The notes: generated by a model not told the origin, from the sequence alone. Shown: positions 1 to 9,834, numbered from the stretch's first letter. The stretch is 64,000 bases of DNA from Fredinandcohnia quinoae (GCF_022427965.1 NZ_JAKTTI010000002.1:124001-188000); one strand, 5' to 3'. Made by a program: numbers and translations.

Positions 1-1739
1 TCCGAACTATCACTTTGTTCAGGATTTTTTACTGGTATATTGTTTCCAGCAACAGATTGATATTTTTGAAGCCAATTTTTCACTCCATCAATTGCAATCG
101 CGAAATTTAAATTTCCAGAGTCATATCCCATAGAGGTTAACCCCACCACGTAACCATCCATATTAAATAAAGGGCCACCTGAACTTCCAAATGTGATAGG
201 TGCTGTGAATTGTATTAAGTGGTAAGTTTTATTATTAATCATAAAATCTCTTAAACCACTGACAATTCCATTAGAAACAGTGTTTGTTAAACCTTCAGGA
301 TTTCCAATCGCTACAACAGAATCACCTTTTTCAACCATTTGATAAGAACCTAGCTTGAGTGGTGTTTCTTTTAATACGCTTTTCGATTTTAATAAAACAA
401 GATCAGAGTCAACATCATATTCCACTATTCCCTCAATTTCAATTTCTTCACCTGATTGTAGTATTGCTTCTACCCTTTTTGATCCTTCGACTACATGATA
501 ATTCGAAGCAATCAAACGGTCACTTACTATAAAACCACTACCTTGACTAACTGGTTGACCGAAATCATCATATGAGACAAGTGTTACAACACTTTTTTCC
601 TTACTAATAATATCCTTCAATGTAGTATTATTTTCTACATTTGATGATTTGTTAGTGCGTGGGGAGGAGATCCCATCTGAAGCTGCACTATAATTATAGA
701 TTTTCCAACCGTTAGCTGTATTTTTTAAGAAATACAGACCATTTGCATTTAAATTTTCAAGTTTTACTACTTTCCCATCATTAGTTGTAATCTCGGGAGT
801 TGAAGCATTTGAAACTAAAATCTCTGCATAGCGGTCTGAGAGAAATAGTACGTTAGTCTTTCTCTCACTATCCTTCAATAATAGTTTGCTATTATGTTGG
901 ATTTGGTTCTTTGTATTCTCTACCCGTTGAAGTGAAAATAGATTAAAATATTCACTTCCGTACTTATTATAGACCTTTGTTAATGGGGGTGTTTCAATAC
1001 CAGTTGACGTAAAAGTACTCTCTACGTCATCTACATAATTCATAACCACATTTTCTACAACTTGATTGGATGCCTTGCTAGGCTTTTCATCTGATAAAGC
1101 TCTATAAATCATAACTACTGCTTGGGAACGAGTGGCTAGATTAGCAGATTTGAATTGCCCATCCCCATACCCGCTTATGATTTTTAAAGAAGCGGCCTGA
1201 TTAATTTCTTTTGCAAATGTAGTCTTGCTTGAAACATCTGGAAACTGTTGAATAGAAGTTTCCGGAAAATCAACTGTTTTATCAAACGCACGAACGATCA
1301 TTGCTGCAATCTGACCTCGTGTAATATTTTCACTTGGTTTAAACTTACCATCTTTATACCCAGAGATGATGTCAAGTTTTTGTGCAGTATTTATATAATC
1401 GGCATACCACTTATTTGGTGACACATCACTGAATTTCTGATCCACTTTTTGTGGTGTAATTCCCATTGCACTCAGTAATAATTTTGCAAATTGTGCCCGA
1501 GTGACTTTATCATTTGGTTTAAAGCTCAATTTTCCAGACTTTGTATCAACAAAACCATCAATGGAATCTGATGCTATAAAGTCATTTATTTCATAAAAAC
1601 CAAAATTATTACTTCTCATATCAGTAATAGTGTATGAATTAGTTGATTTCGTAGCTGCATGGACTTTTTCAAACATTAATGAATTTGTTAAACCAAGTCC
1701 TAAAACGATTATACAGATAATACTAAGATACTTTCTCAC
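1..1739 (-). CDS. SLH-domain trypsin-like (HtrA/S1C) serine protease, 3' end beyond window
   Basis: Exported cell-surface protease; the reading frame is open to the window edge, so the C-terminus is missing. The start is a GTG preceded by GAGAGGGAG. A signal peptide (about residues 1-29, ending near VHAA) is followed by three S-layer homology repeats (about 43-225, with ITRGQIAAMIVRAF and ATRSQAVVMIYRAL) that should bind pyruvylated secondary wall polymer. A linker leads to a chymotrypsin-fold domain from about residue 390. The catalytic triad is visible as H415 (in YHVVEG), D446 (in DSDLVLL) and S520 (in GSSGGPL). HtrA family members are usually membrane-anchored by a TM helix; here SLH repeats take that place. 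No PDZ domain is seen before the edge. Substrates are unknown. Confidence 0.88.
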   Translation of the reverse strand, partial: MRKYLSIICIIVLGLGLTNSLMFEKVHAATKSTNSYTITDMRSNNFGFYEINDFIASDSIDGFVDTKSGKLSFKPNDKVTRAQFAKLLLSAMGITPQKVDQKFSDVSPNKWYADYINTAQKLDIISGYKDGKFKPSENITRGQIAAMIVRAFDKTVDFPETSIQQFPDVSSKTTFAKEINQAASLKIISGYGDGQFKSANLATRSQAVVMIYRALSDEKPSKASNQVVENVVMNYVDDVESTFTSTGIETPPLTKVYNKYGSEYFNLFSLQRVENTKNQIQHNSKLLLKDSERKTNVLFLSDRYAEILVSNASTPEITTNDGKVVKLENLNANGLYFLKNTANGWKIYNYSAASDGISSPRTNKSSNVENNTTLKDIISKEKSVVTLVSYDDFGQPVSQGSGFIVSDRLIASNYHVVEGSKRVEAILQSGEEIEIEGIVEYDVDSDLVLLKSKSVLKETPLKLGSYQMVEKGDSVVAIGNPEGLTNTVSNGIVSGLRDFMINNKTYHLIQFTAPITFGSSGGPLFNMDGYVVGLTSMGYDSGNLNFAIAIDGVKNWLQKYQSVAGNNIPVKNPEQSDSS

Positions 1740-1863
1740 AGTTGGCTCCCTCTCATCTTTACTTCAATTAATTATATTAATCGAATTTTAAAAGGGATTC
1801 ATTGTAATATTCATGGGCTTATTTCCATTTTTAGGATACCTGACACATCCTAATGTCAGAGAT

Positions 1864-1909
1864 AAAAAAACTGCTTCCTGTACAGAAATCATTCTTGTAC
1901 AAGAAGCAG
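1864..1909 (-). terminator. Intrinsic terminator of the DHA2 exporter gene
   Basis: Inverted repeat CTGCTTCCTGTACA / TGTACAAGAAGCAG (one mismatch) followed on the minus strand by seven T. It lies 13 nt after the exporter stop codon. Confidence 0.85.
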
Positions 1910-1921
1910 GACTACTAAAAA

Positions 1922-3289
1922 TTAATGCATAGCAGGGGCTGTTCCTTTTTTCTGTCGAAGGAAGACTGTTACAACAAACGAACAAATCGCTAAGATCACT
2001 AAAATAATAAATACTGTATGCAAGCTTGTCTCTAATGCATTTCCTCTTAGCTCATCGCTTAGCCATAGGCCAGAAACGGCAATTCCAATTGCTTGCCCAA
2101 GGTTTCTCATGAGATTGTTTGAACCCATCGCTGCACCACGCATATTCCAATCTACCGCTGATTGTACCGCAACTGTAAATGCAGTAAATGCAATTCCAAA
2201 ACCAAATCCAATCACTGCTGTAACAACCATCATCCACCATACTGTTGTTTCTGTCTTAAAGAAAGCAAATCCAATACATCCCACGATGATAATTCCAATA
2301 CCAACCATAGTAATGTGTGCCATCGACTTTTTACTTAGCCATTTCCCTGCAAAAACAGATCCGACAGGCCATGTTAATGACATAGGAAGCATTGCAATTC
2401 CAGAATAGGTTGCATTTAAATTCGTAACCCCTTGTACCCATAATGGAATGTAGAAGGTTACAGTTACTAGGATAAAGCCTAAAAGAAAACCAGTGATGTT
2501 CGCTACACTTATCACCCTATTCTTAAATAGTGAAAGTGGCAGCATCGGCTCTTTCCCTTTTGCTTCTATCCACAAAAATAACCCGAGACCAACAATTGCA
2601 ATTACAAATAGGATTGATATATTATTTGTTACTTGTTTATGTTCTTTTAATAATGTTAACGCATATAAGAAAGAAGTCATACAGACAGCAAAGGTTATAA
2701 TACCCGCATAGTCGATTATTTGTTTTTTCTTTTCAATTTGTTCATGTAGAGCAGACCATAATAGAACCAATGACACAATTCCAAACGGAATATTCATAAA
2801 GAATATCCAGTGCCATGATATTGTATCAACAATAAATCCGCCAACAAGTGGTCCAGCAATTCCTGCGATTCCCCATACACTGCTAATCCACCCTTGCATT
2901 TTGGCACGCATTTCAAATTCAAAGACGTCCCCTATGATTGTATACGGGATTGTCGTTAAAGCACCGGCTCCTAATCCTTGAATCACTCGAAATAAAACAA
3001 GATGCTCCATCGTTTGTGAAAATCCTGAAAGTGTTGAACCTATTAAAAAGATGATTGTTCCTATTGAAAACATCAGCTTTCTTCCATATAAATCTGCTAG
3101 CTTACCAAATACAGGAGTACTAATAACCATCGCCAATAAATAGACAGAAATGACCCACGTATATAATTTGCTACCTCCCAAATCCTCCACTATTTTTGGC
3201 ATGGCTGTACTTACGATCGTTCCTTCAATAGCCGTTAAAAACGTTGATATTAATAATGCAAAAACAACCCACTTCTTCTTCGTTTCCAT
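1922..3289 (-). CDS. DHA2-family MFS multidrug exporter
   Basis: Probable proton-coupled drug exporter of the 14-TM DHA2 type (EmrB/QacA/LmrB relatives), 455 aa, in the cytoplasmic membrane. MFS motif A is seen at residues 62-71 (GKLADLYGRK). The antiporter motif C is near 143-154 (GIAGPLVGGFIV), followed by WHWIFFMNIPFG, typical of this family. I chose the ATG at METKKKW because AGGAGAG lies just upstream; an 11-codon longer frame has no ribosome binding site. It is monocistronic, with its own terminator. No regulator gene is adjacent, so inducer and substrate cannot be read from context. Confidence 0.88.
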   Translation of the reverse strand: METKKKWVVFALLISTFLTAIEGTIVSTAMPKIVEDLGGSKLYTWVISVYLLAMVISTPVFGKLADLYGRKLMFSIGTIIFLIGSTLSGFSQTMEHLVLFRVIQGLGAGALTTIPYTIIGDVFEFEMRAKMQGWISSVWGIAGIAGPLVGGFIVDTISWHWIFFMNIPFGIVSLVLLWSALHEQIEKKKQIIDYAGIITFAVCMTSFLYALTLLKEHKQVTNNISILFVIAIVGLGLFLWIEAKGKEPMLPLSLFKNRVISVANITGFLLGFILVTVTFYIPLWVQGVTNLNATYSGIAMLPMSLTWPVGSVFAGKWLSKKSMAHITMVGIGIIIVGCIGFAFFKTETTVWWMMVVTAVIGFGFGIAFTAFTVAVQSAVDWNMRGAAMGSNNLMRNLGQAIGIAVSGLWLSDELRGNALETSLHTVFIILVILAICSFVVTVFLRQKKGTAPAMH

Positions 3290-3452
3290 ATTTCTCTCTC
3301 CTCTGAAAAACAGGTAAGTCAAATTTCCTGCTTCGTTTTGTTTATATCTCTTAACAGCTGTATGTTAATAATTTTTAGTTTAAAGCTATATTTTATAAGT
3401 ATTTGCACCAATTGTAAATTTTTTATTTTATGGATAATGAATAACACCATTA

Positions 3453-3497
3453 AATTGATAAAAGAGCTATTCATCAGAAATAGCTCTTTTATCAATT
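3453..3497 (-). terminator. Long hairpin terminator after osmC-like gene
   Basis: A 19-bp perfect stem (core AAAGAGCTATT / AATAGCTCTTT) with a 7-nt loop CATCAGA in AT-rich flanks, directly after the OsmC-like stop codon. It could stop transcription from either side. Confidence 0.85.
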
Positions 3498-3503
3498 CAA
3501 TCT

Positions 3504-3884
3504 TTAATTTATTTTAACCGAAGCACCTCTTGTTACTGTATTGCTAATTGTACAAGCCCTTTCAGCTGATACGATAATCTTGTGCTTATATTTTTCTGGT
3601 AAATGCTCTGGAAGTGAAACCGATACATTAAAATGTTCAAAGCGCGAAGGACTATCTGCTGCTTTAACTCCTGTGACCTCTACAGAAAATTCATCATCAT
3701 GAACTTCCACGCCGTCTCTCTCAAACATCTTTTGAATCACGATCGTCAAGCACATCCCAATTGATGCCTCCAGTAACTCTTTCGGGTTAAGTCCATTCGA
3801 ATTTGGCGTAAAGCTGCCTTGGACTTGTAAACCTACTTCATTGTATATTCCAAAGCTACCATTCTCTTTTTTAATCAAAGCCAA
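3504..3884 (-). CDS. OsmC/Ohr-family protein
   Basis: Cytoplasmic OsmC-family protein of 126 aa. Members reduce organic hydroperoxides through two conserved cysteines. Both are present: C45 (in SIGMCLTIVI) and C111 (in AERACTISNTV), matching the family spacing. The start is TTG, read from MALIKKENGS, with AGGAGG 7-8 nt upstream; an ATG just before it is out of frame. The gene is monocistronic, between the peptide importer operon and the exporter. OsmC and Ohr subgroups differ mainly in the N-terminal part, and I do not assign one. Confidence 0.85.
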   Translation of the reverse strand: MALIKKENGSFGIYNEVGLQVQGSFTPNSNGLNPKELLEASIGMCLTIVIQKMFERDGVEVHDDEFSVEVTGVKAADSPSRFEHFNVSVSLPEHLPEKYKHKIIVSAERACTISNTVTRGASVKIN

Positions 3885-3930
3885 ATCATACTCCTCCTAT
3901 CATGACAAAATATCCCATATCTTAATTGCT

Positions 3931-4926
3931 CTATTCATACAAATGACATGCCACATAATGTCTCTGGCCAATTTCTTTCCTTTGAGGTATTTCCTTTCTA
4001 CATATATCCTTTACGAACGGGCATCTCGTATGGAAAACACAACCAGTTGGAGGGTTAATAGGAGAAGGAATCTCCCCTTTCAGAATAATTCTTTCCCTAT
4101 GCTGAGTTCTATGTTTTCCGGGTATTGCTGAAAAAAGCGCTTGTGTATACGGATGAAGTGGAGTGTTAAATAAATTATCTGTTGGTGCTTCCTCCACAAT
4201 TTTACCCAAATACATGACTCCAATTCGATCGGAAATATGACGCACAACGCTTATATCATGGGTAATGAAAAGATACGTTAGCTGAAATTCCTCCTGCAGC
4301 TGTTGTAAAAGATTAATCACTTGTGATTGAATAGAAACGTCCAAGGCAGAAACAGGTTCATCACAAATAATAACTTTTGGATTTGATATTAATGCCCTTG
4401 CTAATCCAAGTCTTTGTCGTTGACCACCAGAAAATTCATGTGGGTAACGATAATAGTGTTCAACCTGCATTCCCACCTTTTCCAACATATCAAAAACCCG
4501 TTCTCTGCGTTCACTTTTATTTGCTAAAGCATGAATCGATAGAGGTTCCTCCAGAGTTTCACCGATGCGTATCCGAGGATTCAATGAGGAGAACGGATCT
4601 TGGAACACCATTTGAAGTTCTTTCCGCACGGGGCGGAGCTCTCTTTTCGAAAGATCAAAAATGTTTTGTTGGTTATAGATTACCTTACCATCAGTTGGTT
4701 CGGTCAACCGCATAACGGTTCTACCTGTTGTACTTTTTCCACTTCCGGACTCACCAACTAAACCATACGTTTCCCCTTTAAAAAGCTGAAACGAAACATC
4801 ATTTATCGCTTTTACCTGCCCCTTTAATCCACTTAATCGTCCAAATGGTCCATTTATAGGAAAATACTTTTTCAAGTTTTGCACGTCAACTAATGGTTCT
4901 ACTTCACTAATTGTTTGAAGAGTCAT
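3931..4926 (-). CDS. Oligopeptide/dipeptide ABC importer ATPase (OppF/AppF/DppF type)
   Basis: Second ATPase of the peptide importer operon, 331 aa. Walker A GESGSGKST is at 58-66, the Q-loop is in VFQDPFSSLNP (about 107-117), signature FSGGQ at 165-169 and Walker B VIICDE at 185-190. The C-terminal oligopeptide-transporter extension carries two cysteines in CVFHTRCPF, near the end, as in the family. The start ATG (MTLQTIS) has AGGAGG 5 nt upstream and overlaps the preceding ATPase gene by 20 nt, implying translational coupling. It would pair with the other ATPase as a heterodimer under the two permeases. Confidence 0.9.
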   Translation of the reverse strand: MTLQTISEVEPLVDVQNLKKYFPINGPFGRLSGLKGQVKAINDVSFQLFKGETYGLVGESGSGKSTTGRTVMRLTEPTDGKVIYNQQNIFDLSKRELRPVRKELQMVFQDPFSSLNPRIRIGETLEEPLSIHALANKSERRERVFDMLEKVGMQVEHYYRYPHEFSGGQRQRLGLARALISNPKVIICDEPVSALDVSIQSQVINLLQQLQEEFQLTYLFITHDISVVRHISDRIGVMYLGKIVEEAPTDNLFNTPLHPYTQALFSAIPGKHRTQHRERIILKGEIPSPINPPTGCVFHTRCPFVKDICRKEIPQRKEIGQRHYVACHLYE

Positions 4927-5926
4927 ATGGCACCTCCTCTTGCTGAGCAATTTTATCAACATGCCAGCATCTTACCTTTTTATTTCCTTCATATATTCTT
5001 AATTCCGGAACATTATCTTTACAAAGCTCATCTGCAAAAGGACAACGAGTTGCAAAGCGACAGCCTTTCGGGATGTTGTTTAAAGAAGGCACAGTCCCCT
5101 CAATCATATGCAGCTTTTGCGTACGATCACCATCCATTTGAGGTATTGATTTCATTAATCCTTTTGTATAAGGATGAAGTGGCTTCGAAAAAAGGCTATC
5201 CGCGTCCGTTTCTTCGACAATTTGTCCAAGATACATTACAAGTACACGCGTACATATTTCTGAAACAACTCCTAAATCATGAGTAATAAAAATAACACTC
5301 ATTCCAAGTTTCTCGTTCAAATCCAAGATTAAATCTAATATTTGTGCTTGAATGGTTACATCCAAGGCTGTTGTCGGTTCGTCCGCGATTAATAATTTTG
5401 GATTACAAGATAACGCCATCGCAATCATTACACGTTGTTGCATACCGCCTGAAAGCTGGTGTGGGTATTCATTAACCCTTTTTTCAGGTGAAGGAATCCC
5501 TATAAGTTTTAACATCTCAATAGCTTTTCTTGATGCTTCTTTTTTCGTGACCTTCTGATGCAGCATAATCGATTCTTCAATTTGGTCCCCTATCGTATAT
5601 ACAGGATTCAACGAACTAAGTGGATCTTGGAAAATCATTGATACATCATTCCCACGGATTTTCTGCATCTGTGATAACGGTAAATCCAACAGATTTTTCC
5701 CATTAAGTTTGATTTCTCCCTCATACTTTGCAGAATACTTTTCATCAAATAGTCGCATAATTGACTGAGACATAACACTTTTTCCACAACCTGATTCACC
5801 AACGACACCTAGAATCTCGCCTGCTCCTAACTGGAAGTTAATTCCGTCTACTGCGGTTACGCTTCCTCGCTCTGTTTGAAAATGAGTTCTTAGATTTTTC
5901 ACTTCTAATAGAGGCTGTTTCCCCAT
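4907..5926 (-). CDS. Oligopeptide/dipeptide ABC importer ATPase (OppD/AppD/DppD type)
   Basis: First ATPase of the importer, 339 aa. Walker A GESGCGKS is at 43-50, Q-loop in MIFQDPLSSLNP near 98-108, signature LSGGMQQR at 158-165 and Walker B LLIADE at 178-183. The C-terminal extension contains CRFATRCPF, typical of this subfamily. AGGAGG precedes the ATG. It is fourth in a five-gene minus-strand operon (binding protein, permease, permease, ATPase, ATPase) and overlaps the next ATPase gene. The genes alone do not tell dipeptides from longer peptides or metal-chelate substrates. Confidence 0.9.
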   Translation of the reverse strand: MGKQPLLEVKNLRTHFQTERGSVTAVDGINFQLGAGEILGVVGESGCGKSVMSQSIMRLFDEKYSAKYEGEIKLNGKNLLDLPLSQMQKIRGNDVSMIFQDPLSSLNPVYTIGDQIEESIMLHQKVTKKEASRKAIEMLKLIGIPSPEKRVNEYPHQLSGGMQQRVMIAMALSCNPKLLIADEPTTALDVTIQAQILDLILDLNEKLGMSVIFITHDLGVVSEICTRVLVMYLGQIVEETDADSLFSKPLHPYTKGLMKSIPQMDGDRTQKLHMIEGTVPSLNNIPKGCRFATRCPFADELCKDNVPELRIYEGNKKVRCWHVDKIAQQEEVPYDSSNN

Positions 5927-5961
5927 GAATATACCTCCTATAACATCATCATGTCATATTA

Positions 5962-6864
5962 TTATTTCTTAGTCTTTCTTGAAGAATGAGGATCTAGTAA
6001 ATCCCGCAATCCATCTCCTAGAAGATTTAATCCTAAAACAGATAGAATAATTGCCAAACCAGGGAAAACAACCATCCACCATGCCTTGAAGATCACTAGT
6101 TTTCCAGCCTGTAAAATATTCCCCCAGCTTGGGTCCGGAACTGGAACCCCTGCTCCTAAAAAGCTAAGTGCAGCTTCTGAAATAATGGTTTCTGCAAAGA
6201 TAAATGTTGCTTGTACAACGAGCGGTGATAACGTATTGGGTGCAATATGCCTCCAAATAATTCGGAATGTGCTCGCACCTTGTGCCTGTATCGCTTCTAT
6301 ATAGGTCTGCTCACGCACCACTAAGGCCGAAGAACGGACGATACGGGCAATGCTCGGAGTAAATACGATACTTAAGGCTATGATTACATTCACTGCCGAT
6401 GATCCTAACGCAGCCATTAATGCAATTGCTAGAAGAATACCAGGAATGGCCATCAATCCATCACATATGCGCATCAAAATGTGATCTAATACACTATAAT
6501 AACTAGCATAAAGTCCAATTATCATTCCTAAAATTGAGGATATAATCGTAACCGCCAAACCAACGCCTATTGACACTCTCGCTCCATATACAATCCTAGT
6601 TAAAAGATCACGCCCAAATTCGTCCGTTCCCAACAAATGCTCCATACCTGGTGCTTGTAATCGTTGTGCAACCTTCATCTCATATGGATCAAAAGACAGA
6701 AGATACGGTCCAAATAGTGAAACGAAAATGAAGAAAATGAAGACAATAGTTCCAGTTACCATTAATTTATTTGAGAAGAATCTTCTAATTACCAACTGTC
6801 GTTGTTGTTTTTTTAGGTTTGATTTTATCTCATGAATTTTATATTCTCTCTCTATTACAGCCAT
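5962..6864 (-). CDS. Peptide ABC importer permease (OppC/DppC type)
   Basis: Membrane subunit of 300 aa with about six TM helices. After an N-terminal TM helix comes the family region with GTDEFGRDLLTRIVYG, then the EAA-type coupling loop (EAIQAQGASTFRIIWRHIAP) that docks on the ATPases, and LSFLGAGVPVPDPSWGNIL, characteristic of OppC/DppC proteins. AGGAGG lies 7 nt before the ATG. The gene follows the first permease by 15 nt in the importer operon. Confidence 0.9.
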   Translation of the reverse strand: MAVIEREYKIHEIKSNLKKQQRQLVIRRFFSNKLMVTGTIVFIFFIFVSLFGPYLLSFDPYEMKVAQRLQAPGMEHLLGTDEFGRDLLTRIVYGARVSIGVGLAVTIISSILGMIIGLYASYYSVLDHILMRICDGLMAIPGILLAIALMAALGSSAVNVIIALSIVFTPSIARIVRSSALVVREQTYIEAIQAQGASTFRIIWRHIAPNTLSPLVVQATFIFAETIISEAALSFLGAGVPVPDPSWGNILQAGKLVIFKAWWMVVFPGLAIILSVLGLNLLGDGLRDLLDPHSSRKTKK

Positions 6865-6879
6865 TCTTATGCCTCCTCT

Positions 6880-7830
6880 CTATTTCCGCTCTAACCTTAC
6901 TCGTGGATCAATCACACCATAGAGTAAATCTACAATAAGATTAATAAATACATAGAGCAATGTAACAAATAATACGACACCTTGAATGACCGCAAAATCT
7001 CTTCTTTCAATGGAATTAATAATTAGTTGCCCTAATCCCGGTAAATTAAAAATCGTTTCAACAACTACTGCACCTGTCACTAATGTACCGAATGATTGGC
7101 CAATAACAGTTAGGATAGGAAGAAAGGCATTTCGAAGTGCATGTTTTGTAATTACTTTCCGTTCTTTTACTCCCTTCGAACGTGCTGTTTTTATAAAGTT
7201 CTTATTCAGTACATCAAGCATCGATGAACGAGTCATTCTAGCAACAAGTGCTGCTTGTATCGTACCTAATGCAATCGCAGGCAAAATCAAATATTTAATA
7301 TGTATCCACAAACCATCACTTAATGGTTTATACCCAGCTATTGGTAGCCATTGTAAATATACCCCAAACGTTAACATGAGTAATAATCCCAATAGAAAGC
7401 TTGGAATAGCCATCCCTAATAATGAAATAATCATCAGGGATTGGTCAGTGAAAGAGCCCCGACGATACGCTGCAAAAATTCCAATTGGAATCGCAAGGAT
7501 TAAAGAAACAATTTCAGCAAGTATTGCGAGTGAGAGGGTAGGTCCTAAATGACTCAAAATAGATTCCAAAACAGGCTCATCCATAAAATAGGAATTACCA
7601 AAATCCCCCTTTATAACTCCTGTTACCCAATTCAAGTACTGCTTATAGATTGGTAGATTGAGTCCTAATTCTTCATTCAGAGCTTCTATTTGTTCTTCTG
7701 ATGCTTCTATTCCAAGTATGGCTGCTGCTGGATCACCAGGTGTTAAATGTATGATTAGGAATATAGCAACTGACACAACAAATAAAACTGGAATGAGTGA
7801 TAAAATTCTCTTAATTACATAACTAATCAA
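6880..7830 (-). CDS. Peptide ABC importer permease (OppB/DppB type)
   Basis: Membrane subunit of 316 aa. It begins with MISYVIKRILSLIPVLFVV and HLTPGDPA, the standard OppB/DppB N-terminus, and has the coupling loop FIKTARSKGVKERKVITKHALRNA and the C-terminal DPRVRL typical of the family. The start appears to be TTG after a G-rich ribosome binding site. It forms the translocation channel with the second permease. A hairpin separates it from the binding-protein gene upstream. Confidence 0.88.
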   Translation of the reverse strand: MISYVIKRILSLIPVLFVVSVAIFLIIHLTPGDPAAAILGIEASEEQIEALNEELGLNLPIYKQYLNWVTGVIKGDFGNSYFMDEPVLESILSHLGPTLSLAILAEIVSLILAIPIGIFAAYRRGSFTDQSLMIISLLGMAIPSFLLGLLLMLTFGVYLQWLPIAGYKPLSDGLWIHIKYLILPAIALGTIQAALVARMTRSSMLDVLNKNFIKTARSKGVKERKVITKHALRNAFLPILTVIGQSFGTLVTGAVVVETIFNLPGLGQLIINSIERRDFAVIQGVVLFVTLLYVFINLIVDLLYGVIDPRVRLERK

Positions 7831-7859
7831 AGGTGTGCCCCCCCTCTTCTAATAGGTAA

Positions 7860-7886
7860 TCCTCCATCGCAACGAGCAATGGAGGA
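7860..7886 (-). terminator. Intercistronic hairpin between binding protein and permease
   Basis: TCCTCCAT / ATGGAGGA, an 8-bp perfect stem with an 11-nt loop, without a clear T-run on the minus strand. Hairpins here often set the excess of binding protein over permease mRNA, by partial termination or 3'-end protection. Confidence 0.5.
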
Positions 7887-7943
7887 CTATAAATTTCTTA
7901 CACCCACTAATAGTGGTCCTCATTTTCATGAGATAGTATCACT

Positions 7944-9524
7944 TTATTCGATAACTTTTGTATTCCAAATGATTGGTGCCTCGAATACTTCAAATCCTTC
8001 AAGTTTGTCAGTTGTTGCAAGAATACTCTTGTACTGACCAATTGCAGTTGAGGATAAGGATTCGTACAGATATCCTTGTAATTCATCCCATTTTGCTGTT
8101 GATTCATCTTGTGATTGAGCTTGCCTAATGGAAGAAAGTAATTCTTTAACCTTAGGATCATTTAATCCTGCCCATTCAGGATTAACAGCTAACAATTGCG
8201 GAGGCGTTAATTGGTAACCATTACTAGTAATAAAGATATCCCATTTTGTCCAATCATTTTTTGTTTCTAAGAAAGTAGGAAAATCAAAATTATCTATTTT
8301 TACATTCATTCCTAATTGTCTTAACTGCTCTTGAACTACAGTTGTCGCTGTGCTCATTTCAGCATAGTCCCCAGTAGTTAATAATGTAATTTCTTCTCCG
8401 TTATAACCTGCTTCTTTTAACAAAGTTTTAGCCTTTTCTAGGTCAGCTTGATTATAAACCTCTTTCCCAGCATCGCTTGCCCATTGGACTGCATTCGGGT
8501 TCATATATCCAGGATCTAATGTATAAAGGTCTTTATTGACAAAGCTTGCTAATAAAATTTCATCCATATTTAATGCGGTATTTACTGCCTGCCTCATTTT
8601 AACGTCAGCTAATACACCTTCATTCGTATTGAAAAATAATGTAAGTGTACCACCAACAAAAGTGTAGACTTTTACGTTATCCATAGCATTTAATTGTTCA
8701 TAACTTTCAGTTGGTATACTATCGGAAATATCATATTCTCCTGTTTGAATACCAGCAATTCGTGTTGAATGATCTGTTACAAAATGATAAAAAACATCAT
8801 TAACAAATGCTTCTTTCTTCCCTGCAAATCCACTTGGTTCACTATCAACTGGTTTGTAATCCTCATTTTTTACCAAATGAATATACTGATCTTGTTTCCA
8901 CTCCTCAAATTTGAACGGACCTGTACCGATATATTCGGATACCCCTTCTGCTGGAGCAGAGTCAATGATTTCTTTTGGCATAATCGCCGGAAAATTGGAC
9001 TGAGATGCCATAACAATTAGCACATCAGATGTTGGACTTTCTAGATTTAAATTAACAGTATAAGCACCATCTGCTTCAAACTTTGCATTGGCCAAAAGTG
9101 ATTTCGCTCGTGAAGATTTTTCCAACCATCGATTCATTGAAGCTACTACGTCCTCTGAAGTCATTTCTTTACCATTATGGAATGTAATACCTTCTCTTAA
9201 TTTGAAGCTATATGTTTTTCCATCCTCGCTAATATCAACAGACTCGGCTAGCATAGGAGTTGGTTCATAATCTTTATTTAACGTATATAATGTCTCATAT
9301 ACATTGCCCGCAATGTCCAAGGCAACCTGTGATACCGTCATTGCTGAATCCAATGTTGGAGGCTGAGCAGTTACTGCAATATTAATTTCATCTTTGTATT
9401 TTTTATTTCCTTCAGAGACTCCTTCTTTATCTTTTGAAGCCTCGTCAGATTCACTGTTACAACCTACCAGTGCTATAGCTAACGTCAACAGCAATGTTAC
9501 AAGTTTAAATTTTCTACTTATCAT
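7944..9524 (-). CDS. Peptide ABC importer substrate-binding lipoprotein (SBP family 5)
   Basis: Extracellular binding protein of 526 aa, first gene of the importer operon. The signal sequence ends in the lipobox LVGC (Cys22), so the mature protein is lipid-anchored to the outer face of the membrane. An acidic, Lys-rich linker precedes the SBP_bac_5 domain, recognisable by YETLYTLNKDYEPTPMLAES, KLREGITFHNGKEMTSEDVV and NTALNMDEIL. Length and motifs fit OppA/DppA/AppA-type proteins. Ligand range cannot be told from sequence. Confidence 0.88.
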   Translation of the reverse strand: MISRKFKLVTLLLTLAIALVGCNSESDEASKDKEGVSEGNKKYKDEINIAVTAQPPTLDSAMTVSQVALDIAGNVYETLYTLNKDYEPTPMLAESVDISEDGKTYSFKLREGITFHNGKEMTSEDVVASMNRWLEKSSRAKSLLANAKFEADGAYTVNLNLESPTSDVLIVMASQSNFPAIMPKEIIDSAPAEGVSEYIGTGPFKFEEWKQDQYIHLVKNEDYKPVDSEPSGFAGKKEAFVNDVFYHFVTDHSTRIAGIQTGEYDISDSIPTESYEQLNAMDNVKVYTFVGGTLTLFFNTNEGVLADVKMRQAVNTALNMDEILLASFVNKDLYTLDPGYMNPNAVQWASDAGKEVYNQADLEKAKTLLKEAGYNGEEITLLTTGDYAEMSTATTVVQEQLRQLGMNVKIDNFDFPTFLETKNDWTKWDIFITSNGYQLTPPQLLAVNPEWAGLNDPKVKELLSSIRQAQSQDESTAKWDELQGYLYESLSSTAIGQYKSILATTDKLEGFEVFEAPIIWNTKVIE

Positions 9525-9666
9525 TTTTTGTTATCCCCCAAGATTGTTATTTTGTATGTAATTAAATTTGAAGAGTAGCATTTCCATGTTAAATTTTACT
9601 TTTTTCCGCACCTCACCTTTTCAGCTACAATAATACCAACTAAACTGATGTGAATTGTTTTAGATT

Positions 9667-9695
9667 ATATTAGACTATCACACTCTTATTGTCAA
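9667..9695 (-). promoter_or_regulatory. SigA-type promoter of the peptide importer operon
   Basis: On the minus strand, TTGACA (9695-9690) and TAATAT (9672-9667) with a 17-nt spacer, about 140 nt before the binding-protein start. In the rest of the 310-nt gap I see only an AT-rich stretch and a TATAAT at 9785-9790, probably the -10 of the following plus-strand gene. Confidence 0.55.
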
Positions 9696-9834
9696 TAAAT
9701 TGTGTTTACTCTTTTTATTAAAGAAATCCCTTAAAGGATACGTTTAATTACATAATTTAGGTTAAAATCACCTAGATTCAATGTTATAATAATTCAGAAT
9801 ACAAATACTATTATAGAAAGAAGGAGAAATAACT

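Noticed and set aside
1788-1985. 65-codon frame at the end of the DHA2 exporter gene
   Set aside because: It crosses the exporter's terminator hairpin and 3' end in another frame.
6986-7552. 188-codon plus-strand frame opposite the OppB-type permease
   Set aside because: Antisense shadow of a well-supported permease; low-complexity, no start signals.
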